From Nocardioides luteus (GTDB lineage Bacteria; Actinomycetota; Actinomycetes; Propionibacteriales; Nocardioidaceae), in contig NZ_JZDQ02000023.1 of assembly GCF_000960475.2 (NCBI RefSeq), forward strand, positions 38,656 to 102,655: 64,000 nt of DNA, in the 5' to 3' direction. This document shows, in pieces, positions 28,007 through 38,264 of the stretch. Position 1 is the stretch's first letter, and every line of letters begins with the position of its first letter. Below the pieces are notes generated by a model, which saw only the letters and a program-made list of their open reading frames with translations, was not told where the DNA came from and made no database searches. Position numbers and translations under genes: made by a program.

Positions 28007-28007
<1 letters not shown>
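27555..28007 (-). CDS. MaoC-family (R)-specific enoyl-CoA hydratase
   Basis: Hot-dog-fold hydratase of 150 aa, acting on trans-2-enoyl-CoA. The MaoC motif reads FAELTGDHQWIHVDVERA, with the catalytic Asp and His, and the FGGTIAHGYLTLSM helix follows. Length is normal for a single-domain MaoC protein. It starts at ATG 28007, which shares one base with the thiolase stop. It is the last gene of the operon and is followed by a strong hairpin terminator. Confidence 0.9.
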
Positions 28008-29230
<1,223 letters not shown>

Positions 29231-29242
29231 GAAGGGTGCCTT

Positions 29243-30115
29243 TCAGGGGGAGGTGGGGGCCAGGTCGGCCGTCAGGCCGGCCAGCGCGGTGCCGTCGGGG
29301 CGCCGCAGCGCGACCTCGGCCGTGTCGGGGTCGGGGGAGTCGATCCGTACGTGGGCGGGGTCGCCGCAGAACAGCGGCGCGGTGTTGCGGTGTCTCAGCC
29401 GGCGTACGGACCGGTCGGGGTGGGCCAGCCGGAGGGCCTCGGCGAGCACGAGGGCCGAGAGGGGGCCGTGCACGACGAGACCCGGATAGCCCTCGACCCG
29501 GGTGGCGTAGGGCCAGTCGTAGTGGATCCGGTGCGGGTTGGCGGTGGCCGCGCTGAACCGCATCAGCAGCGTCGGGTCGGTCACGAACCGCCAGCCGTCG
29601 TCCTCGGCCACCAGCGGTGGGCCGGCGGGGGAGAGCGTCGAGGCGGCGCCGGGCTCGGGGAACGAGGTCGGCACCGGCGCGGCCTCGCGGTAGATCAGGT
29701 CCTGCCGCTCCTCCACGAGCAGGTCGTCCTGCGACGCGTCGAGCAGCTTGGTGACCACCGTGACGACCGCCAGCCGGCCGCTCCGCCCGGTCTTCTCCTC
29801 GACCGAGACGACCTCGGACTCGCGGACGACCTCGGCGCCGACCCGGAGGTCGCCGTGGAAGGTCGTCTCGCCGCCGGCGAACATCCGCCGGGGCAGGTCG
29901 ATCGGCGGCAGGAAGTCGCCGCGGCGCGGATGGCCGTCGACGCCGATGACCGACGACAGCGGCCAGCGCGGGAGCGCAACCCAGTGCCACAACGGTGGGA
30001 GTACGTCCCCGGCGACGGGCACCGGGGCGCCGCTGTCGAGAAGCGCACCGAGGGCACCGACCGGACCCGCCTCGAGGGTCTCGACCGACGTCACCCGCCG
30101 TGGCTGCCAGCTCAC
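29243..30115 (-). CDS. FAS1-like dehydratase domain protein, mesaconyl-C4-CoA/itaconyl-CoA hydratase type
   Basis: Double hot-dog-type hydratase of 290 aa (Meh/Ich/HTD2-like). The N-terminal half shows [13 protein letters not shown] and [25 protein letters not shown]. The C-terminal half has [19 protein letters not shown], the MaoC-like catalytic block. Relatives include mesaconyl-C4-CoA hydratase of Chloroflexus and itaconyl-CoA hydratase of Pseudomonas, both of which give citramalyl-CoA. It overlaps the upstream SDR gene by 4 bp. The same operon encodes a CaiB-family isomerase-like protein and a CitE-like lyase, the two partners that this hydratase needs in the mesaconate/itaconate route, so citramalyl-CoA formation is the best prediction. 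Confidence 0.82.
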   Translation of the reverse strand: MSWQPRRVTSVETLEAGPVGALGALLDSGAPVPVAGDVLPPLWHWVALPRWPLSSVIGVDGHPRRGDFLPPIDLPRRMFAGGETTFHGDLRVGAEVVRESEVVSVEEKTGRSGRLAVVTVVTKLLDASQDDLLVEERQDLIYREAAPVPTSFPEPGAASTLSPAGPPLVAEDDGWRFVTDPTLLMRFSAATANPHRIHYDWPYATRVEGYPGLVVHGPLSALVLAEALRLAHPDRSVRRLRHRNTAPLFCGDPAHVRIDSPDPDTAEVALRRPDGTALAGLTADLAPTSP

Positions 30116-30849
30116 ATGAACCTTCCGCCGGTCACCTCGGCGACCGTGCCGGTCATGTAGGAGGAGAGCGAGGAGGCGTAGAAGAGCGCGACGTTCGCGA
30201 TCTCGTCCGGTTCTCCGGCGCGGCCCATCGGGATCTCGGCCATCTTCTCGTCCCAGATCCGCTGCGGCATCGCCTCGGTCATCGCGGAGCGGATCAGCCC
30301 GGGCTGGATCGCGTTGACCCGGACGCCGTGGTGGGCCATCTCCTTGGCGGCAGCCTTGGTCAGGCCGACGATGCCGGCCTTCGCGGCCGAGTAGTTGGTC
30401 TGCCCGACCATCCCGACCTTGCCGGAGATCGAGGAGATGTTCACGATCGCGCCGGACTTCTGCTCGCGCATCCGGGCGGCGGCGAGCCGGGTGCCGTGCC
30501 AGCAGCCCTTGAGGTGCACCGCGATCACCTGGTCGAACTGGTCCTCGGTCATCGTCCGCATGGTCGCGTCGCGGGTGATGCCGGCGTTGTTGACCACGAT
30601 GTCGAGAGAGCCGTACGTCGTGACCGCGGTCTCCAGGGCGCGCTCGACGTCCTCGGCGCTGACCACGTCGCAGGCCACGCCGGTGGCGACATCGGGGCCC
30701 AGCTCCTTGGCCGTGGCCTCGGCGGCGGCGCCGTCGAGATCGGCGATGACCACGCGGGCACCCTCCGCCACGAACCTCTCCGCCACGGCGCGTCCGATGC
30801 CCTGCGCCCCGCCGGTGATCACCGCGGTCCTGTTGTCGAGAAGTGCCAT
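30112..30849 (-). CDS. SDR-family 3-oxoacyl-ACP/CoA reductase-like protein (FabG type)
   Basis: Short-chain dehydrogenase of 245 aa. The cofactor motif [14 protein letters not shown] is near residue 12, NNAG near 85, and the catalytic Ser/Tyr/Lys in [24 protein letters not shown] FabG-like (acetoacetyl-CoA reductase) or 3-hydroxyacyl-CoA dehydrogenase role fits the operon, where it would act between the MaoC hydratase and the thiolase. Gap to the acyl-CoA dehydrogenase gene is 1 nt. Confidence 0.9.
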   Translation of the reverse strand: MALLDNRTAVITGGAQGIGRAVAERFVAEGARVVIADLDGAAAEATAKELGPDVATGVACDVVSAEDVERALETAVTTYGSLDIVVNNAGITRDATMRTMTEDQFDQVIAVHLKGCWHGTRLAAARMREQKSGAIVNISSISGKVGMVGQTNYSAAKAGIVGLTKAAAKEMAHHGVRVNAIQPGLIRSAMTEAMPQRIWDEKMAEIPMGRAGEPDEIANVALFYASSLSSYMTGTVAEVTGGRFM

Positions 30850-30850
30850 G

Positions 30851-32005
30851 TCAGTTTCCCTTCCGGTTGCGCGCCACCAGCTGGGCGGCGATCACGTTGC
30901 GCTGGATCTCGTTGGTGCCCTCGCCGACGATCATCAGCGGGGCGTCGCGGAAGTAGCGCTCCACGTCGTACTCCTTGGAGTAGCCGTAGCCGCCGTGCAC
31001 CCGCACCGCGTCGAGGGCGACCTGCATGGCCGCCTCCGAGGCGAAGAGCTTGGCCATCCCGGCCTCCATGTCGGCGCGGTCACCGGCGTCGAGCCGGTCC
31101 GCGGCGTCGAGGGTCATCAGCCGGGCGGCACGCATCTTGGTGCCCATCTCGGCGAGCAGGTTGCCGACCGACTGGTGCTTCCAGATCGGCTTGCCGAAGC
31201 TCTCCCGGGTCTGGGCGTACGCCAGCGCGTCGTCGAGCGCGGCCTGGCCCACGCCGACCGCGCGGGCGGCGACCTGGATCCGGCCGACCTCGAGGCCGCG
31301 CATCATGTGACCCCAGCCGAGGTTCGGTTCGTTGCCGAGGACGGCGGTCACGGGCACGCGCATCCTGTCGAAGGTGAGCTCGCAGGCCTCGACGCCGCGG
31401 TAGCCGAGCTTGGGGATCTTGCCCGAGACGGTGAGCCCGTCGCCCGGCTCGACCAGCACCACGCTCATGCCCCGGTGCGCCGGCTTCGCGGAGCGGTCGG
31501 TGATGCAGAGCAGCCCGATCAGGCCGGCGTGCTGGGCGTTGGAGATCCAGGTCTTCGAGCCGGTGATGACCAGCTCGTCGCCGTCGATGTCGGCGAACGT
31601 ACGCATCCCCTGCAGGTCGCTGCCGCCGGACGGCTCGGTCAGCGCCATCGTGGCGCGCAGGCTGCCGTCTGCCATCCTTGGGAGGTAGGTCTGCTGCTCC
31701 GGGGTGCCGAAGTGGCGCACCAGATAGCTGATCACCGAGTGGCCCCCGATCGCGCCGGCCAGGCTCATCCAGCCGCGGGCGAGCTCCTCGGTGACGCGCG
31801 CGAAGCAGGCGGTGCTCACGTCGACGCCGCCGTGCTCGGCGGGCACCAGGAGCCCGAAGAAGCCGAGCTCCTTCATCTCCTCGATGAGCGCCTCGGGATA
31901 GAGGTCGTCGGCCTCGAACTCGCGTACGCGGGGACGGACGCGCTCGTCGACGAAGTCGGCGACGAGCCGGACCATGTCCTGCTCGTCGGGGGACAGGCTG
32001 CTCAT
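30851..32005 (-). CDS. Acyl-CoA dehydrogenase
   Basis: FAD-dependent acyl-CoA dehydrogenase of 384 aa, oxidising acyl-CoA to 2-enoyl-CoA. Blocks seen are [27 protein letters not shown], and the C-terminal [33 protein letters not shown], with the catalytic Glu in the GEGTNEIQ block. In the predicted C5 pathway it could convert methylsuccinyl-CoA to mesaconyl-C1-CoA, but nothing in the sequence alone fixes the substrate. It overlaps the lyase gene by 4 bp. Confidence 0.92.
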   Translation of the reverse strand: MSSLSPDEQDMVRLVADFVDERVRPRVREFEADDLYPEALIEEMKELGFFGLLVPAEHGGVDVSTACFARVTEELARGWMSLAGAIGGHSVISYLVRHFGTPEQQTYLPRMADGSLRATMALTEPSGGSDLQGMRTFADIDGDELVITGSKTWISNAQHAGLIGLLCITDRSAKPAHRGMSVVLVEPGDGLTVSGKIPKLGYRGVEACELTFDRMRVPVTAVLGNEPNLGWGHMMRGLEVGRIQVAARAVGVGQAALDDALAYAQTRESFGKPIWKHQSVGNLLAEMGTKMRAARLMTLDAADRLDAGDRADMEAGMAKLFASEAAMQVALDAVRVHGGYGYSKEYDVERYFRDAPLMIVGEGTNEIQRNVIAAQLVARNRKGN

Positions 32006-32835
32006 CTGGCTGCTCCTGGGGTGGGTCGGGTGAGGGAGACGATGCGGCGGGCGCGGGCGACGACGGGGGCGTCGACCATCCGGCCGTCGACGAGGGCGAC
32101 GCCGTCCTCGGTCGCGGCGGCCAGGACGCGTTCGGCCCAGGCGACCTCGTCGGCGGTGGGGGCCAGGGCCGCGGCGGCGGGCGCCACCTGGCCGGGGTGG
32201 ATGCAGAGCTTGCCGGCGAACCCGAGCGCCGCGGCCGCGGCGACGTCGGCGGTCAGGCGCTCGTGGTCGCGTACGTCGCCGGTGACCCCGTCGACCGGCC
32301 CGGCCAGGCCACCGACGGCCGAGGCGAGCACCAGGCTCCCGCGGGCGGGAGCAAGGGCGGGCGCGTGGTCGGGATCGACCCCGAGCTCGGCGGCGAGGTC
32401 GAAGCTGCCGAAGGCGAGACGTACGACGCCGGGGGAGGTCGCCAGGTCGATCGCCCGGGCGACGCCGAGCGCGGTCTCGACCAGGGCGACGACCGCGGAG
32501 CCGGTGGGGAGGGCGTCCAGGACGGCCGCGATCGCCTCGGCGCTGTCGGCTTTCGGCAGCATCACGGTCGTCGGACGGCCGAGCGCTGCCAGCGCGGCGA
32601 TGTCGGCGTCGTGCCAGGGGGAGCCGGCGGCGTTGACCCGCACAGCCGCGGTCACCTCTGTCCGGGCGAGCCAGGCGGTGACGTGGGCACGGGCCGCGTC
32701 CTTGTGGGCCGGTGCGACCGCGTCCTCGAGGTCGAGCACGACCACGTCCGGGCCGGCAGCGGCCGCCTTGGCGAACCGCTCAGGTCGGTCGCCGGGGACG
32801 AAGAGCCAGGTGCGTGCGGTCTCGGCGGTGCTCAT
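32002..32835 (-). CDS. CoA ester lyase (HpcH/HpaI, CitE-like; citramalyl-CoA lyase type)
   Basis: Lyase of 277 aa, of the family that cleaves citramalyl-, malyl- or similar beta-hydroxyacyl-CoA into a short acyl-CoA and a keto acid. Family marks are RTWLFVPGDRPERFAKA at the start, VVLDLEDAV (Mg2+-binding acids), LVETALGV near residue 130, and GFAGKLCIHPGQV. Start ATG at 32835 overlaps the stop of the CaiB-family gene. Given the neighbours, cleavage of citramalyl-CoA to pyruvate and acetyl-CoA is the favoured role; L-malyl-CoA or another substrate cannot be excluded. Confidence 0.87.
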   Translation of the reverse strand: MSTAETARTWLFVPGDRPERFAKAAAAGPDVVVLDLEDAVAPAHKDAARAHVTAWLARTEVTAAVRVNAAGSPWHDADIAALAALGRPTTVMLPKADSAEAIAAVLDALPTGSAVVALVETALGVARAIDLATSPGVVRLAFGSFDLAAELGVDPDHAPALAPARGSLVLASAVGGLAGPVDGVTGDVRDHERLTADVAAAAALGFAGKLCIHPGQVAPAAAALAPTADEVAWAERVLAAATEDGVALVDGRMVDAPVVARARRIVSLTRPTPGAAR

Positions 32836-34103
32836 CGGGCCACCACCTCCGGGGCGCCGATGACGCCGCGGGCGCGCAGGTCGTCCAGCTCCTCGGGCGC
32901 CAGCCCGAGGGCGTCGGCGAGCACCTCGCCGGTGTCCTGCCCGACCGCCGGCGCCGGCCGGGCCGCGCTCCGGTGGCCGTCGACGGTGATCGGCGCGCCA
33001 GGAGCGAGCAGGTCGCCGACGCCGGGCTGGGTGATCGTGGAGAAGAGCGGGTGCTCGCGCAGCAGCCGGGCGTCGTCGGCGGCGAGGTCGCGGAAGCTGC
33101 GATAGGGCGACCACAGGATCCGGGTCCGCGCCAGCGCCGCCGTGACGTACGCCGTGTCGTGCTGCTCGAACCAGGCCGCGATCAGGCCGCCGAGGACGGT
33201 CCGGTGCCGGAACCGCGAGCCCTCGTCGGAGAAGTCGGCGTCGAGCGCGCGGGCGAGCGCGGCCACCGCCTCGCCGAGGCCGGTGATGCCCAGCAGGCCC
33301 GACCACTGCCGCGGGGTGAGGGCCACCAGCATGAACCGGTCGCCGTCCGCGGTGGTGAAGTCGCGGCCGAAGGTGCCGTAGACGTGGTTGCCGGTCGAGC
33401 CGCGTTCGATCGCCGGCCGCAGCTGCGCCTCGGCGAGGTAGCCGAGGTTGCCGGCGACCGCCAGGGCGACGTCCTCGAGGGCGACCCGCACCTCGGCGCC
33501 CTCGCCGGTGACCGCACGCCGGCGCTCGGCGGCCAGCAGGCCGGTCGCGAGCTGCAGCCCGGCCGCGAGATCCCAGGCCGGCACCACGCCGTTGACCGGC
33601 GCCGCATGCTCCTCGGGGCCGGTCACCAGCGGGAAGCCGGTGCCCGCCTGCACGGTGTAGTCGACGGCGGTCCCGCCGTCGTGGCGCCCGGTCAGGAGCA
33701 CGTGGATGACGTCGTCGCGACGGGCGCGCAGCGCGGCGTACCCGAGCTCGGTCCAGCGTTCGGTGTTGGTGACCACGATGCCGCCGGACGGGCCGCCGGA
33801 GACGACGAGGTCGGAGACCAGCTGCCGCCCCTCGGGGTGGGTGCAGTCGACGGCGATGGCCTTCTTGCCGGGGTTGAGCCCGTTCCAGTAGAGGCTGGCG
33901 CCGCTGTCGCTGAGCGGCCAGCGGGTGCGGTCCGGGGCGCCCTCGAGCGGCTCGACGCGGATCACCTCCGCACCGAGCTGGGCCAGCGTGGTGCCGCACA
34001 ACGGGGTGGCGACGAAGCTGGACACCTCGACCACCCGCAGGCCAGCGAGCGGGCCCGTGAGCTGGCCGGCCGAGGTGTCGGGAGCGGGGTCAGCGATGGT
34101 CAT
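32832..34103 (-). CDS. CaiB/BaiF-family CoA-transferase, 2-methylfumaryl-CoA isomerase (Mct)-like
   Basis: Family III CoA-transferase-fold protein of 423 aa. The fold start is LAGLRVVEVSSFVATPLCGTTLAQLGAEVIR. Several stretches (GRHDGGTAVDYTVQAGTGFP, VVPAWDLAAG with Asp178 as likely nucleophile, and YGTFGRDF) recall the mesaconyl-CoA C1-C4 transferase (Mct, 2-methylfumaryl-CoA isomerase) of Chloroflexus more than ordinary transferases; this comparison is from memory. Mct moves CoA within mesaconyl-CoA. The next gene encodes a CitE-like lyase, and a Meh-like hydratase is three genes on, the two partners known to use its product. It overlaps the MFS gene by 14 bp. Confidence 0.8.
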   Translation of the reverse strand: MTIADPAPDTSAGQLTGPLAGLRVVEVSSFVATPLCGTTLAQLGAEVIRVEPLEGAPDRTRWPLSDSGASLYWNGLNPGKKAIAVDCTHPEGRQLVSDLVVSGGPSGGIVVTNTERWTELGYAALRARRDDVIHVLLTGRHDGGTAVDYTVQAGTGFPLVTGPEEHAAPVNGVVPAWDLAAGLQLATGLLAAERRRAVTGEGAEVRVALEDVALAVAGNLGYLAEAQLRPAIERGSTGNHVYGTFGRDFTTADGDRFMLVALTPRQWSGLLGITGLGEAVAALARALDADFSDEGSRFRHRTVLGGLIAAWFEQHDTAYVTAALARTRILWSPYRSFRDLAADDARLLREHPLFSTITQPGVGDLLAPGAPITVDGHRSAARPAPAVGQDTGEVLADALGLAPEELDDLRARGVIGAPEVVAR

Positions 34104-35472
34104 GGAGCACCCTTTCTGTGGCGGGCGGAGAGAGCGTGGCCGAGCCGGGACCGGCCATCGCCCAGGTCAGGGCGACCGCGGCGACCGGGACGCCGTAGAC
34201 GAGGGAGAGGTTCCCGGTCGGGTAGGCGATCGCGACCCAGGAGTAGCCGACGGCGAGGCCGGTGAAGCGGAGCATGTTGTGGAGCCCGAGCGCGACCCCG
34301 TCGGCGGCCGCCGGGGAGGTCATCAGGCCGAGCGCCGAGGTCGCCTGGACGACACCGATCGCCGAGCCGGTCAGCACGAGCGCGGCCACGGTCAGCGCGA
34401 CGACCGTGCCGGGCCCGGAGGCGGTCGCGGCCAGCGGAAGGGCGATCAGGCCGATCGCGAGCAGCACCAGCCCGCCCCGCAGCGTGCGCCGGGCAGTGAA
34501 CCGCTCGGTGACCCGGGAGGAGAGCGGTGCCGCGAGCGTCATCGCCAGGGCCAGCGCCAGCATCGTGATGCCGATGTGGCCCGGCCCCAGGCCGAGGTCG
34601 CGGCCCAGGTGCAGGGGAGTGGCGACGATCGCGACACCGAGGCAGCCCATCACGGTGCCGGCGGCCATCGTGCTCGCGACGAACCTGCGCTCGGTGAGCA
34701 GGCCCGGCGCCACGAACGGCCCCGCGCCGGTCCGGCCGAGCTGGGAGTGGACGACCAGGGCGAGCGCGCCCACGGCCGCCATCCCCGCCGCCACCGAGAT
34801 GCCGCCCCGCTGTCCCAGCCAGCTGACCGCGCCGACGAGCGCACCGACCCCGACGAGGAGCGTCGCCATCCCACTGACGTGGAGCGGGGCGTGGGCCGGC
34901 GGGACGTCCGGGACGACGGTCAGGCACAGCACCAGCAGCACGGCGCTGAGCGAGGCATGGGTGAGGAACACCCAGCGCCAGCCGAGCGTGTCGGCGACCA
35001 GGCCGCCCAGGGGCGGCCCGAGCGCCTGGCCGACCCCGATCGCGGCCGCCCAGGCAGCCATCACCCGGGCGCGGTTGCCGGCCCAGTGGCGGCCGAGGAC
35101 ATGCTGGATCGCCGGCGGTATCGCCGAGCAGGCGACCCCCTGCAGGGCCCGCATCACGACCAGGAACGACAGCTCCTGGCTCAAGGCCGCGCCCGCCTGG
35201 GCGGCGACCATCAGCAGCAGCGACCCGGCGAGCACCCGTCTGGAGCCGAACCGCTGACACATCCAGCCCGCGACCGGCGCGAAGACGACCATGGCGAGGG
35301 TGAAGGCGCTGACCGCGAAGACGATCCCGCGCGGCGAGGCTCCGATCGCGTGGGCGATCACGTTGATCGGCGCGCTGATGATCGTGCTCGACAGGGTGCC
35401 GAGCGTGGAGCACGCCAGCAGGGCGACGTACGCCGTCCGGCGCGGCTCGTACGTGACGGTGGACGGGCTCAT
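34090..35472 (-). CDS. MFS transporter, DHA2-like
   Basis: Major facilitator transporter of 460 aa with about 12-14 hydrophobic segments. Typical loop motifs are GWMCQRFGSRRVLAGS, GVACSAIPPAIQHVL and GVGQALGPPLGGLVADTLGWRWVF. The DHA2-like make-up is usual for exporters, yet its place between CoA-transferase genes suggests uptake of the organic acid or release of an end product. ATG at 35472 overlaps the stop of CoA-transferase subunit B (ATGA). A longer reading to 35577 is a shadow of that gene. Confidence 0.9.
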   Translation of the reverse strand: MSPSTVTYEPRRTAYVALLACSTLGTLSSTIISAPINVIAHAIGASPRGIVFAVSAFTLAMVVFAPVAGWMCQRFGSRRVLAGSLLLMVAAQAGAALSQELSFLVVMRALQGVACSAIPPAIQHVLGRHWAGNRARVMAAWAAAIGVGQALGPPLGGLVADTLGWRWVFLTHASLSAVLLVLCLTVVPDVPPAHAPLHVSGMATLLVGVGALVGAVSWLGQRGGISVAAGMAAVGALALVVHSQLGRTGAGPFVAPGLLTERRFVASTMAAGTVMGCLGVAIVATPLHLGRDLGLGPGHIGITMLALALAMTLAAPLSSRVTERFTARRTLRGGLVLLAIGLIALPLAATASGPGTVVALTVAALVLTGSAIGVVQATSALGLMTSPAAADGVALGLHNMLRFTGLAVGYSWVAIAYPTGNLSLVYGVPVAAVALTWAMAGPGSATLSPPATERVLHDHR

Positions 35473-36254
35473 CGCAGGTAGAGCCGCACCGTGTCGATCT
35501 CCTCGCGGAGCAGCCGGACCTCCTCGACGGTGGGCCGAGCGGTCTCGCGTACGTCCTCGGCGACCGCGATCTCCCACCCGGTCGCGGCACGGACGTCGTC
35601 GACCGTGAGGCCGGGGTGGACCTCGCTGATCTCGAGCTCACCGAGCTTCTCGGGCCGGCGCAGCACCGCCATCGGGGTGATCACCGTGGAGACCCCGTGA
35701 CCCGGCGGCACCATCCGCGGGTCCTCCTCGTGGGCCCGCACCGGGCTCGGCGAGGTGCAGAAGTCCAGCTCCGCCGGGAGGGCACCGGGGTCGTGGCGGC
35801 GCAGCACCACGATGCACTCGCCGGCGTTCGGCATGATCTCGGCCGCACCGCCGGCGCCAGGGAGCCGGACCGTCGGCCGGTCCCAGTCGCCGATGAAGCT
35901 GGTGTTGAGGCTGCCCCAGCGGTCGATCTGGGCGGCACCGAGGAAGCCGACGTCGACGTGGCCGCGCTGGAGGACGTAGCTGAACAGGGCGGGCATGCTG
36001 AGCACCGCGGCGGCGCCGGAGACGAGCACCGAGTCGGCGATGCCCTCCGCCAGGCCCTCCGGCTGCGCGCCGCAGATGCCCGACTCGTAGACGAGCTCGA
36101 CGTCGGGATCGAGCGTGCGGCGCGCCAGGTCGACGGCAAGCGTAGGCAGTCCCACCCCGGCGAAGACACGGCGCTTGCCCGCGAGCTGCCGGGCGGCGAC
36201 CGCGGCGAGGAACTCGGTGCTGGACGGCGCCACGTCCGAGAGCGAGGTGCTCAT
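35469..36254 (-). CDS. Class I CoA-transferase subunit B (glutaconate CoA-transferase-like)
   Basis: Beta subunit, 261 aa, of a heterodimeric family I CoA-transferase. The catalytic glutamate lies in LVYESGICGAQPEG (about residue 56), as in glutaconate CoA-transferase. Further blocks are VDVGFLGAAQIDRWGSLNTSFIGDW and LPGAGGAAEIMPNA. Its ATG overlaps the stop of subunit A, and its stop overlaps the MFS start. It would activate the carboxylic acid used by the operon with CoA from succinyl- or acetyl-CoA. The cholesterol-ring hydrolase IpdAB has a similar fold, so hydrolysis rather than transfer is a less likely alternative. Confidence 0.88.
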   Translation of the reverse strand: MSTSLSDVAPSSTEFLAAVAARQLAGKRRVFAGVGLPTLAVDLARRTLDPDVELVYESGICGAQPEGLAEGIADSVLVSGAAAVLSMPALFSYVLQRGHVDVGFLGAAQIDRWGSLNTSFIGDWDRPTVRLPGAGGAAEIMPNAGECIVVLRRHDPGALPAELDFCTSPSPVRAHEEDPRMVPPGHGVSTVITPMAVLRRPEKLGELEISEVHPGLTVDDVRAATGWEIAVAEDVRETARPTVEEVRLLREEIDTVRLYLR

Positions 36255-37195
36255 GACGCCCCCTGGGCGGCGACCCGGCGACGGCCGAAGTCGACGGGCT
36301 GCGACGGGCGGGGAGCGACCGCGAGCCCGGACCAGCGCTCTGCGCCGAGCTTGGCGAGATAGGCGGCTCGGTCGGGCACCTGGTGGACCCACTCGTCGAG
36401 CCAGCCGAGCACCGCCTCGGGGTCGCGGCTGATCGGGGTCCACTCGCGGTAGAAGGCGTTGTCGCGGTCGTAGTGGCCCTGCGTGTAGGACGGGTGTGCG
36501 CCACCGGGGCACTCGACGACCGCGGTGACGGCGTGCGCGGGCAGCACCGTGCGGTTGGGGTCGGAGCGGACCACGTCCTCCTCGACGATCTCCTCGACGG
36601 TCACGATCACCGTCTCGGCCGCGTACGCCGCCTCCTGCTGAGCGCCGACGATGCCCCACATCTGGACGTTGCCGGAGCGGTCGGCGCGCTGGGCATGGAG
36701 GATCGTCACGTCCGGGCGCAGCGGCGGGACGACGTAGATGTCGGGTCCGCCGTAGGGATCGGCGACCTTGCGGATCAGGGGATTGAGCTTCGGGAGGTCG
36801 CTTCCGGCGTAGGAGCGGAGCGGGAAGAACGGCAGTCCGGCGGCGCCGGCCTGGTAGCGGCAGACCATGCCGTAGTGGCTGTACTCCTCGACCTCGAGCG
36901 GCTCCGGATCGGCGCTCTCCACCCGGCGGCGGACCTCGTGCAGGGAGCCGGCCGAGCCGCTGGCGAAGAACGAGGCGACGAGCTTCGAGACGCAGCCGGC
37001 GGCGATCATCTGGTCGGCCAGCAGGTCGGGGGTCATCCGGCAGAAGGTCAGCTCGCGACGGCCCTGACGGATGATCTCGTGGCCCGCGGCGAACGGGATC
37101 AGGTGGCCGAAGCCCTCCAGGGCGACCGTCATCCCGTCCCGTACGTGGGTGGCCACCGCCGAGGTGAGATCGGTGACCTTGTCGGGCGCGGCCAT
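36251..37195 (-). CDS. Class I CoA-transferase subunit A (glutaconate CoA-transferase-like)
   Basis: Alpha subunit, 314 aa, partner of subunit B. Blocks are TVALEGFGHLIPFAAGHEIIRQ near the start, the glycine-rich stretch SGSAGSLHEVRRR, and DVTILHAQRADRSGNVQMWG, all typical of GctA-like proteins. I chose ATG at 37195, with GAGGAG 5 nt upstream; the open frame to 37723 is not supported. It is the first gene of the ten-gene operon that runs down to 27555, so its promoter lies in 37196-37346, opposite the thioesterase gene. Confidence 0.88.
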   Translation of the reverse strand: MAAPDKVTDLTSAVATHVRDGMTVALEGFGHLIPFAAGHEIIRQGRRELTFCRMTPDLLADQMIAAGCVSKLVASFFASGSAGSLHEVRRRVESADPEPLEVEEYSHYGMVCRYQAGAAGLPFFPLRSYAGSDLPKLNPLIRKVADPYGGPDIYVVPPLRPDVTILHAQRADRSGNVQMWGIVGAQQEAAYAAETVIVTVEEIVEEDVVRSDPNRTVLPAHAVTAVVECPGGAHPSYTQGHYDRDNAFYREWTPISRDPEAVLGWLDEWVHQVPDRAAYLAKLGAERWSGLAVAPRPSQPVDFGRRRVAAQGAS

Positions 37196-37346
37196 GGTTC
37201 TCCTCGGGGCAGGCGGGGTTCTTCGGTGGTCCCAGCCTGCCGCCAGCCGCGCGCCGAACTCCAATACTTCTTCCGCCGCCAACTGTTGACGGATACGTAT
37301 GAATAGATCGAGACAGATATCGAAAGTGACGACAAACGGCGGCACA

Positions 37347-38264
37347 ATGAGCCTGGTGGACACTGCCTCTCCTGCCGCCGACGCCCGTGCCGCCGTGACC
37401 CTCGAGGAGGTGCTCGACCTGCTCGACCTGAGCTGCACCGACGACCCGGCCGGCAGGGTCAGCCACTGGGTGGGGGATCCGCAACGGCATCCTGCTGACC
37501 GGATCTTCGGTGGACTGCTCCTCGCGCAGGCGCTGGTCGCGGCCGGTCGCGGGGTCCGGGCCGACCAGCGGATCGTCAGCCTCCAGGCCGACTTCGTCGG
37601 CGGGGTGCCGACCGATCGGCCGCTGCACTGGGAGGTCACCGTCGTCTCGGACGCGCCCTCGCTGGCGACTCGGCGCAGCCGGCTGCTCGACGAGGCGGGG
37701 GAGGAGCTCTTCGGCGCGGTCACCCGCTGGGCGACGGTCCGCGCCGACCTGCCCTCCTACAGCGCCGCGCGGCCGTGGCCGGCTCCCGACCCGGAGACGC
37801 TGCCGGACCTCGCCGACCGGTTCGGCGCCGACGAGCGGATCCCGCCCTGGTGGCGGCTCGAGCGGCCGGTCCACTTCCGGCACGCGGTGGCACCGCCGTA
37901 CGTCACCACGGCCGAGCCCGGCGACCGGCAGACCACCTTCCTGCGGGCCACCGGCCCGCTGCCGGACGACCCGGTCGTGCGGGCCGCGATGGTCGCGTAC
38001 GTCACCGACATGAGCATCCTCGAGCCGGCCTTCCTGGCGCTCGGGTCGGCGCGGCACGTGCCCGGTGCGAGGATCCTCAGCCTCACCCACGCGCTCACCT
38101 TCCATGCCGAGTCCGACCTCGGCGACTGGCACCAGTTCGACTGCCGCGTGGAGTCGGTCGCGCACGGCCGTGCCCATGGCGCCGGGGACGTCTTCGACTC
38201 CGCCGGGCGCCACGTCGCCACCGCGTCGCAGGTCGGGCTGGTCAAGGCCCCGACGGTCAGCTGA
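37347..38264 (+). CDS. Acyl-CoA thioesterase II (TesB)-like protein
   Basis: Double hot-dog thioesterase fold of 305 aa, with ADRIFGGLLLAQALVAAGRGV (N-terminal half) and SLTHALTFHAESDLGDWHQFDCRVESVAHGRAHG (C-terminal half) in the TesB layout, split here only for description. As I recall the E. coli enzyme, the catalytic residues are Asp204, Thr228 and Gln278. Here the Asp block SLDH reads SLTH and the Thr position looks like Val, while the Gln (TASQVGLV) is kept, so catalysis may be altered. ATG at 37347 is chosen despite a weak ribosome site. It is divergent from the CoA-transferase operon and overlaps the LysR gene end by 8 bp. Confidence 0.82.
   Translation: MSLVDTASPAADARAAVTLEEVLDLLDLSCTDDPAGRVSHWVGDPQRHPADRIFGGLLLAQALVAAGRGVRADQRIVSLQADFVGGVPTDRPLHWEVTVVSDAPSLATRRSRLLDEAGEELFGAVTRWATVRADLPSYSAARPWPAPDPETLPDLADRFGADERIPPWWRLERPVHFRHAVAPPYVTTAEPGDRQTTFLRATGPLPDDPVVRAAMVAYVTDMSILEPAFLALGSARHVPGARILSLTHALTFHAESDLGDWHQFDCRVESVAHGRAHGAGDVFDSAGRHVATASQVGLVKAPTVS

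Noticed and set aside
30395..32863. 822-aa plus-strand open frame
   Set aside because: Antisense to SDR, acyl-CoA dehydrogenase and lyase genes, with low complexity (Ala, Ser, Arg).
35469..37195. CoA-transferase pair as IpdAB (cholesterol ring hydrolase)
   Set aside because: Lengths and the ESGICG block fit glutaconate-type transferases better, and no other steroid genes are present.
37196..37723. Extended N-terminus for CoA-transferase subunit A
   Set aside because: It would overlap the thioesterase gene and the divergent promoter; the ATG at 37195 has a good ribosome site and starts the known domain.
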